From Opitutia bacterium (lineage in GTDB: Bacteria > Verrucomicrobiota > Verrucomicrobiae > Opitutales > UBA953): a stretch of DNA of 64,000 nt. The stretch lies in NCBI GenBank assembly GCA_004558035.1, contig SFEJ01000014.1, forward strand, positions 1-64,000, written 5' to 3'. Position 1 is the first letter of the stretch; each line of letters begins with the position of its first letter. Positions 55,659 to 63,609 of the stretch are shown piece by piece. A program made the position numbers and the translations under genes. Under the pieces are notes generated by a model, which ran no database searches, was not told the DNA's origin, and worked only from the letters and a program-made list of their open reading frames with translations.

Positions 55659-57338
55659 TCATTGCTGCGCAAACCCGAGCATTTTCCCAGCAGTCTGCGG
55701 ATCGACTCGGTTCAGAGCCATGTTCTCCTGCTGCTGCGCCTGTGCAGCCATCGCCTGTTCCTGCAGCTCGCGCATCTTCTTCTCGCGTTCATCCTTGCTG
55801 CGGATCACGTCCTGCGGGATCGAGTAGAAATCCGCCAAGTGGGCGAACACCTTGTCTGTGTCGAAGTGCACGTCGAACAAATCGCCGATGGAGTTGCGCG
55901 CGTTTGCGATTTCCGCGACGACCCCGAAGAAGTCGCGAAGCTTGTTCGTCTCCGCGTCCAGCACCATCGACGCCAGCACGGAGACGTATTTCACGCGGAC
56001 ACGCTCACGGGCGACGCCTTCCGGAAGCTCCGTCCCGAGAATCCCGTTTTCCAGCAGCAGGTCGAGACTGCGTTGAATCAGCGCGGAAAGCAGTCCATTG
56101 TGGACACTTTGCGCGACGGAAGCTATCGCGCGAACGCTCTGTCCCGTGCGCCCGCGCGCCTCCGTGGCGGACATCGTTTTCGTCTCGCGGTCAAAAGTTT
56201 CAAAAGCATCCAGCAGACAGTTTCGCTGGATATTGCTCATCGACATCTCCATGTCCGAACGAATGTCCGGAAGCTGAGCCTGCGGCTCGACGACAGCGAA
56301 CGCGTCGCGAACAAGCCCAGTAGCCTCAACGTAGTTGCGCGCGCCGGCGCTCGTTTCAAAGCTGTCCCAAGAATAGGGCACGATCATAGCGGGATCGACC
56401 TGCTTGTCGAGCGCCTCCGAATAACAGAACTGCAGCTTCGACATGCGCTTGATGTCGCGCATGGACATTTCGATCGGCCCCCAGCCGTAGATTGACCCGC
56501 CGAGAGGACTCCACACCGAAACCGCGAAGGGAAATCTGTCGTAGCCGGAAACCTCGACGACGCGCTTGCGCGTCCTGTCGATGACGAGATGCCCGAAAGC
56601 CTTTTCGCGCGAAGAGACCATCGGAACTTCCCGAGTCGCTCTGCCGACCTTCTCGCCGTAAACGGCGCGCGGATAGACCAGCCAAAGGTATTCGATGCGG
56701 GAATCGCCGAGATTGTCCGACAAAGCCTTCTCGATTACGTCGTCGCCGACCGCCTTGCCGTAGCGCGAGTAAGCCTGTTTCGGAGTCAGCTCGAACGCCC
56801 GTGCGAAAGTGTCCGCGTCGCCGTGAGAGCTGGAGTAAAGGTAGCAGCCCGTCCCGACTTGGTAGCTCGAAAATTCCAGCCGACGCTTCACGTCGTTGAA
56901 CTCGACATAGGCGACCGCCGTGCCGAGCACCGTTTCGTCGTTGAGAGCGGCGCCGACGGCGCTCGAAAAATTCGTGTCAGCCAGCTCGCGCATCAGCGGA
57001 AGTGTCATGTCGCGCAGATCGCGGAGCTCGCGACTGTCTTCGCCGAGCTCCTTGCGCAGAGCGTCGTCCGCATCCAGCCGGAAGAAGGTCTGACCGACGC
57101 CGACCGTGTTCGCATGAAGGAACATCGCCGCTCTCCACGCGCACAGAGCCGCGAACGAAGACTGCTGCGGAACGTAAACCGAATCCGGCGTCTCCGAATT
57201 GGCGGGATTCCATACTTGGTAGCCGTAGCGACGGCACTGCCGCCACGCCGCTTCGCGCGAACTCGCATAGCCGCGACAAGTCTCAAAGAGACTTATCATC
57301 TTGTCGATGAACGCCGAGCTCAACCCGAAATTTTCCAT
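55659..57338 (-). CDS. Portal (head-tail connector) protein
   Basis: A 559-residue portal of the podovirus head-tail connector family. Landmarks are FLHANTVGVGQTFFRLDADD near residue 92, LRELADTNFSSAVGAALNDE near 135, GTAVAYVEFNDVKRRLEFSS, and SPLGGSIYGWGPIEMSMRDI near 275. The C-terminal part has ATEARGRTGQSVRAIASVAQ and ends Gln-rich (QAMAAQAQQQENMALNRVDP). Twelve copies form the DNA gate at the capsid vertex. It lies between the glycine-zipper genes and the small lysis-type genes, downstream of the terminases. Confidence 0.9.
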   Translation of the reverse strand: MENFGLSSAFIDKMISLFETCRGYASSREAAWRQCRRYGYQVWNPANSETPDSVYVPQQSSFAALCAWRAAMFLHANTVGVGQTFFRLDADDALRKELGEDSRELRDLRDMTLPLMRELADTNFSSAVGAALNDETVLGTAVAYVEFNDVKRRLEFSSYQVGTGCYLYSSSHGDADTFARAFELTPKQAYSRYGKAVGDDVIEKALSDNLGDSRIEYLWLVYPRAVYGEKVGRATREVPMVSSREKAFGHLVIDRTRKRVVEVSGYDRFPFAVSVWSPLGGSIYGWGPIEMSMRDIKRMSKLQFCYSEALDKQVDPAMIVPYSWDSFETSAGARNYVEATGLVRDAFAVVEPQAQLPDIRSDMEMSMSNIQRNCLLDAFETFDRETKTMSATEARGRTGQSVRAIASVAQSVHNGLLSALIQRSLDLLLENGILGTELPEGVARERVRVKYVSVLASMVLDAETNKLRDFFGVVAEIANARNSIGDLFDVHFDTDKVFAHLADFYSIPQDVIRSKDEREKKMRELQEQAMAAQAQQQENMALNRVDPQTAGKMLGFAQQ

Positions 57339-57344
57339 GACGCT

Positions 57345-57809
57345 TTACCCCAGCGTGGTCCTGCCCGAGCCGACGCCCTTCGCCTTGGCGTAGGAATTGC
57401 GCGTAGCGGACAGCGAATAGCTCGCAGCCAAACGCTTGCGCTTCAGCTCGCCGTCCGCCTCAAGCCCTTCTTCGCCTTGATTGTTGTCGGTCAGCTCCGC
57501 TTCGACGCGGCTCGACATCGCGATAGCCTTCTCCTGCAGAGCGGCGTTCCTGTCCGCGATTTCATTCGTCTCGATTTTATAGTCGGCGGCGGTTTTGCCC
57601 GCGACGGCGCCCGCGGTTCCGCCGGCGACGCCGCCGAGGACGGTGCCGGCGGGATTAAAGCCCGAAACGACGGTGCCGGCGACGCCGCCGACGATTGTGC
57701 CGACCGCTGCGCCTGTGGACATGTATTTCCACTGCGTGCTGTTCATGTCCAGCCCCGCCTTGTGGTTGACGCGTGAAACCTCTCGTTTGATTTTGCCCCA
57801 AAGACCCAT
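57345..57809 (-). CDS. Glycine-zipper small phage protein, paralogue 1
   Basis: A 154-residue protein with a glycine-zipper stretch (GTIVGGVAGTVVSGFNPAGT, residues ~37-72) able to insert in membranes. A charged middle follows, then ELKRKRLAASYSLSATR near residue 121. That last motif is shared with the next gene. Shine-Dalgarno GAAAGGACG precedes the ATG. It is encoded 6 bases before the portal gene. Possible minor virion protein. Confidence 0.65.
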   Translation of the reverse strand: MGLWGKIKREVSRVNHKAGLDMNSTQWKYMSTGAAVGTIVGGVAGTVVSGFNPAGTVLGGVAGGTAGAVAGKTAADYKIETNEIADRNAALQEKAIAMSSRVEAELTDNNQGEEGLEADGELKRKRLAASYSLSATRNSYAKAKGVGSGRTTLG

Positions 57810-57845
57810 TTTACGTCCTTTCGTCCTTTAAGTCCTTTTTATCGC

Positions 57846-58286
57846 TCACTGACCGCCGATTTTACGTCCGACGCTGCCCGAAATCGCTCCGCCTGTCGCG
57901 CGACCCGTCGCGCCGCGAGTGCTGCCGAGCGAGTAAGCCGCTGCGAGACGCTTGCGCTTCAAATCGAGGACGCCGCCCTCGGAAACGCCTTCGTTAGAGA
58001 TGGTGGCGTCGGTCTCGCCCCAAGAAGGCGTGTCCATCGGCGGCTCCTTGCCCGTGATTTGGTCGCGAACGGCACGCGCCTGACCCTCGATGCCCTTCAG
58101 ACCGAGCTGAGACCCGAAGTAAGCGCCGGCATAAACAGACAGACCGCCCGTCACAGGAGCCAACACCGAACCAAGAACCGCTCCGGCGGCGGCGCCTCCA
58201 ACCTTGTCGTAAGCCTTCTTCGACGCGTTGCGGACGGAACTCTCCACCTTGCGCCCGATTTTCTTCAGTTTGCTGCCGATGCCCAT
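57846..58286 (-). CDS. Glycine-zipper small phage protein, paralogue 2
   Basis: A 146-residue protein with a basic N-terminus (GSKLKKIGRKVESSVRNASK), a Gly/Ala zipper (GGAAAGAVLGSVLAPVTGGL, about residues 30-60), an acidic spacer and DLKRKRLAAAYSLGSTRGAT near residue 108. It shares zipper, spacer and KRKRLAA-x-YSL-xx-TR with the neighbour at 57345, so the pair arose by duplication. Function unknown. Confidence 0.65.
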   Translation of the reverse strand: MGIGSKLKKIGRKVESSVRNASKKAYDKVGGAAAGAVLGSVLAPVTGGLSVYAGAYFGSQLGLKGIEGQARAVRDQITGKEPPMDTPSWGETDATISNEGVSEGGVLDLKRKRLAAAYSLGSTRGATGRATGGAISGSVGRKIGGQ

Positions 58287-58317
58287 GCCGAAAAAATCCT
58301 CGTTTACGCTCCAAGCC

Positions 58318-58560
58318 TCAACGAAACCGACTTAGCCAGCCGTCAGCCGTTTTCACGAGCGCATCGCGCGCGGTCATGCGAAGCCAACGAGCATGTTCTT
58401 CGTCGCCGAACAACGACGCGCGGTCGAGCCGCCGCCGAAGCTCGGCGTTTTCGCGCTCCAGCTCGCGAATGCGCCTTTCCTGTTCGGAAAAACGCGAGAG
58501 GGACGCGTGCTCGACCGAGCGAAATCCGCGCAAGCGAGGTTCATCACTCCGTCCGAACAT
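58318..58560 (-). CDS. Small coiled-coil phage protein
   Basis: An 80-residue basic protein with a short coiled coil (SEQERRIRELERENAELRRR). It overlaps the preceding gene by 17 bases. No family recognised. Confidence 0.5.
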   Translation of the reverse strand: MFGRSDEPRLRGFRSVEHASLSRFSEQERRIRELERENAELRRRLDRASLFGDEEHARWLRMTARDALVKTADGWLSRFR

Positions 58561-58843
58561 CTTCCGCCCTTTTTTCGTCCTTGCGCACCCACAATTTGAA
58601 GATGCCGCGGTTCGTTTTCCGCACGCTCACGTTCACGGCGCCCAAGCCGTCCTTTTTCGACAGCCGACAAGCCTTGTAAACCGCCCAAACGTCGTGGTAG
58701 TCCATCAGCTCGAAGCCCGCGCCCGGAGGAAGCTTGCGCAGAAAAGCCAAAAACGCCCGATTTTTGCTCCGTTTCGACGTCCGCGCGTCGTAATCCTCCA
58801 GCGTTTCCCAAAAACAGCGGATTTTTCTCTTTTCGTTCTCCAT
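58544..58843 (-). CDS. Hypothetical phage protein downstream of terL
   Basis: A 99-residue basic protein starting MENEKRKIRCFWETLEDYDA, with GFELMDYHDVWAVYKACRLS in the middle. It begins 7 bases after the large terminase stop. No family recognised; it is read as real because it fills the gap in frame with the operon and has phage-like codon use. Confidence 0.55.
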   Translation of the reverse strand: MENEKRKIRCFWETLEDYDARTSKRSKNRAFLAFLRKLPPGAGFELMDYHDVWAVYKACRLSKKDGLGAVNVSVRKTNRGIFKLWVRKDEKRAEDVRTE

Positions 58844-58850
58844 AAAATCC

Positions 58851-60299
58851 TCAGAAATCGTATTTTTTGCGCCTCTCGACGCGGATTGTCGGTCTCCCGT
58901 CCAAGCCGACGCCGCGACGCACGTTGCCGTCTTTGCCCAGCAGATACATCGCCCCGTAGCGCGCCGCGTCCAACAAGTGGTCGCCCGCTCTCCCACGAGG
59001 ATTCATCTCGTCCGGATTCGAGTATTTTTCCGCGCTGGGCCAGCAGTATTCCTGCGCCTCGACCGCCCAATGCGAACTGCGCCGAGTCACGCGGATATAA
59101 CGCCCCTTCATGAGCCCGATGCCCCAACGGATACTGCCCTTCGGCTTCTCGACGGGAATGACGCCCGTCCAGCCGCACGCCCGCAGCATCTCTATCGGCT
59201 CGGCGGCTGCGCAGTCCGCCACGATGACCGCGTTCTGCGGAATCCCCAACGCCTTCAGCCTCTTGTCGAGACAGTCCACGCCCGGATTCGTCTCCGGAGC
59301 CGTTATCAGCAGCTCCCGCTCGTAAAGCAGCTCATCGACGAACAGGTCGTTCCCCGTCACCGCGACTCGGCAGACCGCCGTCGGGTCCGTCCAGCCGAAG
59401 TCCAGCGCGTAAACGCTCGGGAAGCTCCGCGTGTCCGGAAAGCCGTCGCTCCAATCCCACGTCTTGCCCTCCGGAAACACCTGTCCCTCCATCACGGCAA
59501 AGACCCCGAGCCCGTAAACCTTCCACCAATATTCGTCCGCAGTCCCGTTCGCGATGTTCTCCGCAGTCGGCTCCCAGCTCGCGATCTGCCCTCGGATTTT
59601 CGGCGGCAGGAACTTGTTGTCCTTCCACGTGCTCCGATGAACCCAAACCTTCTTCCCTTCCTGTGGCAAAAGCTCCCGGCGCGCCCAATGATTCGCGAAC
59701 ATCTTCGGGTTGCAGTCGAAGAATGTCCCCCATTTCGTGCGCCCGTCAACCTGCCGATAATACGCCTCGCTCACCTCCGAAATCTCGTTCAGCCAAGTGA
59801 TGTGAGGCGAAATGCCCATGCCCGACGAATCGTCCTGCGCTCCCGCAAACCAAATCTGACTGCCCGACTCCTTGAACGTCAGCGTGAAGTCGCTCTTGTT
59901 CACCTTCAGCAACGCGTTCTCCTTCCCGTCGTCCGGGAAAATCCGCATCTTTCGACAACACCACACCGCGTCCTCCCACAGAGTCTTCTTCACGTCCTTG
60001 AAGACCTCTCGCGCTATCAGAATCGTCGGTCCCGAAACGCCCTCCAGCCGCATCTGCTTCAGCCAACGCTCCGGCAACATCGCCTCCGGCTTGAACGCCG
60101 CGCTCACCATCCAAATCATCAGCTGGCGGCTCTTGCCCGACCGCATACCACCGATAAGCAGAAACTTCTCGAACTGCGGGTTCGCCACAGCCTTCAGAAT
60201 ATCCGAAAACATCGGATTCACTTCCAGCTCGCCGCTCACAGTCGGCATAGCCTTCTGTCGCTCCCCGCGCTGCTCGCGCTTGCCGCCCCTTACCGCCAT
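58851..60299 (-). CDS. terL: Terminase large subunit
   Basis: A 482-residue packaging ATPase/nuclease. Walker A is LLIGGMRSGKSRQL near residue 50, Walker B is HITWLNEISE near 150. The nuclease acidic residues are in SVYALDFGWTDPTAV (near 315), AVIVADCAAAEPIEM (near 370) and GRAGDHLLDAARYG (near 450). The ATG at 60299 is set by a strong Shine-Dalgarno, AAGGAGGGCGAATA; earlier readings overlap the small subunit and contain Pro/Gly-rich non-homologous sequence. The gene follows the small terminase by a 187-base gap, in which no gene is seen. Confidence 0.93.
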   Translation of the reverse strand: MAVRGGKREQRGERQKAMPTVSGELEVNPMFSDILKAVANPQFEKFLLIGGMRSGKSRQLMIWMVSAAFKPEAMLPERWLKQMRLEGVSGPTILIAREVFKDVKKTLWEDAVWCCRKMRIFPDDGKENALLKVNKSDFTLTFKESGSQIWFAGAQDDSSGMGISPHITWLNEISEVSEAYYRQVDGRTKWGTFFDCNPKMFANHWARRELLPQEGKKVWVHRSTWKDNKFLPPKIRGQIASWEPTAENIANGTADEYWWKVYGLGVFAVMEGQVFPEGKTWDWSDGFPDTRSFPSVYALDFGWTDPTAVCRVAVTGNDLFVDELLYERELLITAPETNPGVDCLDKRLKALGIPQNAVIVADCAAAEPIEMLRACGWTGVIPVEKPKGSIRWGIGLMKGRYIRVTRRSSHWAVEAQEYCWPSAEKYSNPDEMNPRGRAGDHLLDAARYGAMYLLGKDGNVRRGVGLDGRPTIRVERRKKYDF

Positions 60300-60486
60300 T
60301 ATTCGCCCTCCTTGACCGAGCTTGAAAATCGGTGCAATTTTCCGCGCGACCCACCCTCCTTCGCCGAGACACACCCCCCTGCTTTTCGGGGGCGGGGGTC
60401 GCGCGCCGAGCGCAAAACAAACACCCCCACCCACTCGCGCAAAAGGGCGGAAAGACCAAGAAAGGGCAGAGAACAGCGAAGAATCG

Positions 60487-60966
60487 TCATTGCGCGTCCT
60501 CCTGCACGTCGTCGTTGCGCACCTTGATGGACACTTGGTGCTTGCCGGGCTTCTGCGCATAAGCGCCCGTCAGTCGGCAGATCATCTCGCCGAGCGGACA
60601 CAGCGCGCGCACTTGGTCAGCGACTTCCTTCGCCGTGTTCGCCTCCATCTCCGCGACCTTCTTGAACTTCGAGCAGATGGTATCCAGCACGTCGTCCTTC
60701 GTCAGCGGAGCGCGCACGCTCGCCACTTCCTGCAGCTTATCCTCAAGATAACGAACTCGTCCTTGTATCCACCACTTCTTCCACAGCTTAGGACCACAGC
60801 GTCTTGCTCGGGCGAGCTGGCAACCGGGTTCGACGTAGGTGCGAAAGGCGTCGGTAGCGGACTCCGCGCGAGCAATGGCGCGGCAAAACGACTCGAACTG
60901 AGGGTGAGGAAGCTCGCGGGAAAGGTCGAGGTCCTTGGGATATTTCGGATAAACTTGTGCTGCCAT
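60487..60966 (-). CDS. terS: Terminase small subunit-like protein
   Basis: A 159-residue protein with an N-terminal helix-turn-helix-like region (PQFESFCRAIARAESATDAF then KLWKKWWIQGRVRYLEDKL) and a helical oligomerisation part. Position just before terL and size fit TerS, which recognises packaging sites. It is the first gene of the minus-strand structural block and starts at the edge of the iteron-bearing region. The CTLKDDVLDTICSKFKKVAE-like segment is family-consistent but not diagnostic. Confidence 0.75.
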   Translation of the reverse strand: MAAQVYPKYPKDLDLSRELPHPQFESFCRAIARAESATDAFRTYVEPGCQLARARRCGPKLWKKWWIQGRVRYLEDKLQEVASVRAPLTKDDVLDTICSKFKKVAEMEANTAKEVADQVRALCPLGEMICRLTGAYAQKPGKHQVSIKVRNDDVQEDAQ

Positions 60967-61164
60967 TCGGGAGGAACGGCGAGCGGGAGAGAGGGAAGAA
61001 TTGCAGGGAGTGTGTCTCCAAGCGGATTTAAATGCGACAAAAAGTTTTTAATAAAATCCTGCAAGGTCAAAAAACGAGCATTCGAGGGCAGAAAAGGACG
61101 TATTTATAGGCGATTATAGGGGATTATAGCGCGAAAAGGGCAAAACGCTCAAAAACGCGCTAAA
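60967..61164. other. Leader between the iteron cluster and terS
   Basis: No gene seen. It turns AT-rich after 61020 and holds a direct repeat of GATTATAG (about 61110-61130). It probably carries the promoter for the structural block, but no clear sigma70 boxes were found. Confidence 0.4.
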
Positions 61165-61173
61165 ACCGGCTAC

Positions 61174-61437
61174 AGTTGAGAAACTCGGCTCCGAGTTGAC
61201 TTAGAGTTGACTAAGAATTGACCTGCAAGCCGCATAAATACTGGGATAGTTGAGTAAGTTGACTACTTTGGGGGCAAATATATACACGTAAAATATATAC
61301 GCACCACGACCACTATATTTTTACCCGCATATTTAGTAAGAAGTTAGTCAACTTAGTCAACTGAGCCTTTATTCATGCGGGCTGGAGGTTAACTCGTTAG
61401 TCAACTGCAAGTCAACTCAAGGGGCATTTACTCAACT
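61174..61437. repeat. Eleven-copy AGTTGACT iteron-like cluster with AT-rich centre
   Basis: Left arm, AGTTGA[C/G]-type copies at 61174, 61194, 61205, 61216 (AATTGACC), 61248 and 61257. Right arm, inverted copies AGTCAACT at 61346, 61355, 61399, 61410 and CTCAACT at 61431. Neighbours are mostly 9-11 bases apart, one helical turn. The centre (61265-61345) is AT-rich with TATATAC repeats. Also contains CCGCATAAA (61230) and TTCATGCGG (61372). Candidate replication origin, operator array or recombinase arm region. Confidence 0.8.
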
Positions 61438-61440
61438 TAC

Positions 61441-62468
61441 CAAAAGAGGAAACAATAAAAACGCGCGCTGCAGGAAATGCGGGCGTTCTTTGACTACTTT
61501 CTTACGCCGCTTGAGGGGCGGGGAAAAGCCTTTCCCCTCGCCGAGCCTCCGTGCCGCATGGCGGACGGGACGGACGGCGCTACGCGCAAGCGCTCCTCTT
61601 GTCCGTCGCGTCCGCAGCGCGGCACGGGTCTCGGCTCCCCCATTCGGGTCGGACAAACGGAAACGCGAATTGCGAATCAGAGCCGAAAAAGCATGAAGCG
61701 CGGGACGAATGCAGGAACATTGCTGCTGCTGAAAAAAGAGTCGAACGAGACCGAGGGAGCTGCGCAAGACGGCTCCCGCGAGCATCGGCGGACGTGCGAC
61801 CTCGACGCCCGCTTGCCGCCGTCAGCCGTCTCGTTGCCGTTCCGCAAGCTCCACCGGCAGCGAGACGCGCCGGCGGCTTCACGCTGCGCCTCGGTTCGCC
61901 CTGTCCACATCGATGCTCCGCGTCCGCCTTGCAGGTGCTGTCCGAACAGTGCAGAAGAGAATTCCGCGCGACGAGAGCACGGGAAAGGGGTTTCGCGCCG
62001 AAGAGCCGAAGCCGCGATCATGAGCCATGTGAGGGCGCGACAAGGGCTCCTCGCCCTTGACCTCGGCAGGGACTCGTCCCTGCACCCGTAGATAGAGGAA
62101 GTTGCGTTAATCAGTATATCGGGCGCGTTCGCGTCGAACGCCTCGGGTATTCGCTTGCGCAAAAGTAGAGATAAGAGAAAATTTCTTTTTGCCGATAAAA
62201 CAAACATTCGACAGTTTTATTTTATTCCGAGCGCGCGGGAACGCCGCCCGCTCGCGTTGCTCGCTCGCTTTTATGCGTTGCGCAAAAGACTAAAAGACGA
62301 CGAAGGGCGGATTTGTTTTATCTTGCGCAAAGCTCCGCGCGCTCCGCTTGTTTGCTCGCCTCGCGGTTTACATTATTTTCTTGACAGGCGAAGAAAAACA
62401 CTCTTTTAAATGTTCCTCATAGAACAATTTTTTTCGCAAAAAAAAGTTTAATTTTTTCAAAAAAAAGC
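61441..62468. other. Gene-poor stretch with strong hairpins and TTGCGCAA palindromes
   Basis: Several overlapping open frames exist in different frames but none resembles a protein family, so no gene is called. Visible structure: a hairpin GGGGAAAAGCC.TTTCCCC at about 61515-61540, a long hairpin at 61551-61625, TTGCGCAAA copies near 62154, 62276 and 62321, and an inverted pair GATAAAACAAAC / TTTGTTTTATC (62192 and 62308). Confidence 0.55.
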
Positions 62469-62497
62469 TTGCATTATTTTTCATTTTTTAGCATAAT
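62469..62497 (+). promoter_or_regulatory. Strong sigma70 promoter of the amidoligase operon
   Basis: TTGCAT (62469-62474), 17-base spacer, CATAAT (62492-62497), within very AT-rich DNA with upstream A/T tracts (UP-element-like). The leader to the ATG at 62691 is about 190 bases and contains the hairpins GAGGG-AATCA-CCCTC and GCGCCGC/GCGGCGC. Confidence 0.75.
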
Positions 62498-62690
62498 ACA
62501 CGCATAAAGATTGAGGGAATCACCCTCACCTTTATCCGTTCTTTTTCAACTCGCGCCGCCGCTCCTCGCGGCGCACAAATTAAAATGCCGCCCCCGTGCT
62601 ACCAACACGAGAGCGGCGAGCGGAAGCCGACACTAACAAACGCTTCCGCGGCGCGCCATGAGGAGCCGCGCCGAAAAAAAATCAAAAACC

Positions 62691-63593
62691 ATGAGCAAAA
62701 AAAATGCAAACAAAAATCCGTGGATTTTAGCGGATTATTCCGCCGCCCATCTTTACACAGGGCGCGAAGAATATCACGCCCGCGCGACAACACGCGGAGA
62801 AAATGCGCCGATTTACAAAGACGGGGAAGAAATGGAAAAGTTTCTCGTTGGCGTAGAGCTTGAGACGATCGCGCGGAATGAACATCACTTCCGTGAAGTG
62901 AACAAGCCGGAATCAAACTGGCTCTTTCGAGAACGCGACGGCTCACTTCCCCCGCGCGGGATTGAATTTATCACTATCCCCTTGCGCCCGAAGCACGCGA
63001 AAAACGAAAAATTCTGGCGTCCGATTTGCGAAGAGCTCAACAAGGCTTGCAAATCATGGTGCTTTCCCCAATGCGGGCTTCACGTTCACGTCGGGAAAGG
63101 CGCGTTTGAGGGCGTGACTTGGGAAGAACGAGAGGCGGCAATCGATTGGGCAATGGTCATTTGGTCGTTGACCTGCGAAACAAGCGAATTCGTTGCCCGA
63201 ATCTTCGGGCGCGGGCGAACCTACTGCCAAAACAAGATTGGCGGGGAAAAAATGCAAGCCGTAAAGACCTTAGGCGCGAAAATCCTGACTACGAAAGAGC
63301 TCCGAAAAGAGATTTTGAAGGAATGTCAAGACTTCCGAGCAAGGACGGCGCAGTTTAATACTATGCGCACAACGACAGTTGAATTTCGCTTAGGAAAAGG
63401 AAGCATTCGCCCCGAGCGGATTGCGGGAATCGTTGAGTTCTGCCTTCTCTTCATTCAATTCGCGGCTCACTGTCCCCCGGCGCGGGCAACTGAAAAAAAC
63501 CTTGAAGCCTATATTCGCGCGCACGCGACAAGCGAGGGAGGACTTGCCGCACTCATCCGCGACGAAGAAACCACGCCCATTCAGAACCCGTAA
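62691..63593 (+). CDS. Phage amidoligase
   Basis: A 300-residue enzyme of the Amidoligase_2 (glutamine-synthetase-like fold) family. Landmarks are FLVGVELETIARNEHHF near residue 48, PPRGIEFITIPLRPKHA near 80, CGLHVHVGKGAFEG near 127, and the late TVEFRLGKGSIRPERIAGI near 235. The family joins a carboxylate to an amine with ATP and, in phages, often pairs with a class II glutamine amidotransferase, as here. Start at 62691 is chosen over 62658 because family homology begins after the basic stretch. It is followed by the amidotransferase after 16 bases. Confidence 0.88.
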   Translation: MSKKNANKNPWILADYSAAHLYTGREEYHARATTRGENAPIYKDGEEMEKFLVGVELETIARNEHHFREVNKPESNWLFRERDGSLPPRGIEFITIPLRPKHAKNEKFWRPICEELNKACKSWCFPQCGLHVHVGKGAFEGVTWEEREAAIDWAMVIWSLTCETSEFVARIFGRGRTYCQNKIGGEKMQAVKTLGAKILTTKELRKEILKECQDFRARTAQFNTMRTTTVEFRLGKGSIRPERIAGIVEFCLLFIQFAAHCPPARATEKNLEAYIRAHATSEGGLAALIRDEETTPIQNP

Positions 63594-63609
63594 AAGGAGC
63601 AGAAAAAAA

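Noticed and set aside
28303..61245. CCAG-ATTTATGCGGCTT match at 28303 and the complement of 61228-61245 as attL/attR
   Set aside because: The copies are in inverted orientation and early phage genes continue to the right of 61.2 kb, so they cannot be the two attachment sites of a normal integration.
61174..61437. CRISPR array
   Set aside because: Repeats are only 7-8 bases, change orientation at the centre and have no uniform spacers or neighbouring cas genes.
61477..62207. Overlapping open frames on both strands in the gene-poor prophage stretch
   Set aside because: Products are low-complexity, Arg/Ser-rich, unlike each other and unlike any family; the stretch is dominated by hairpins.
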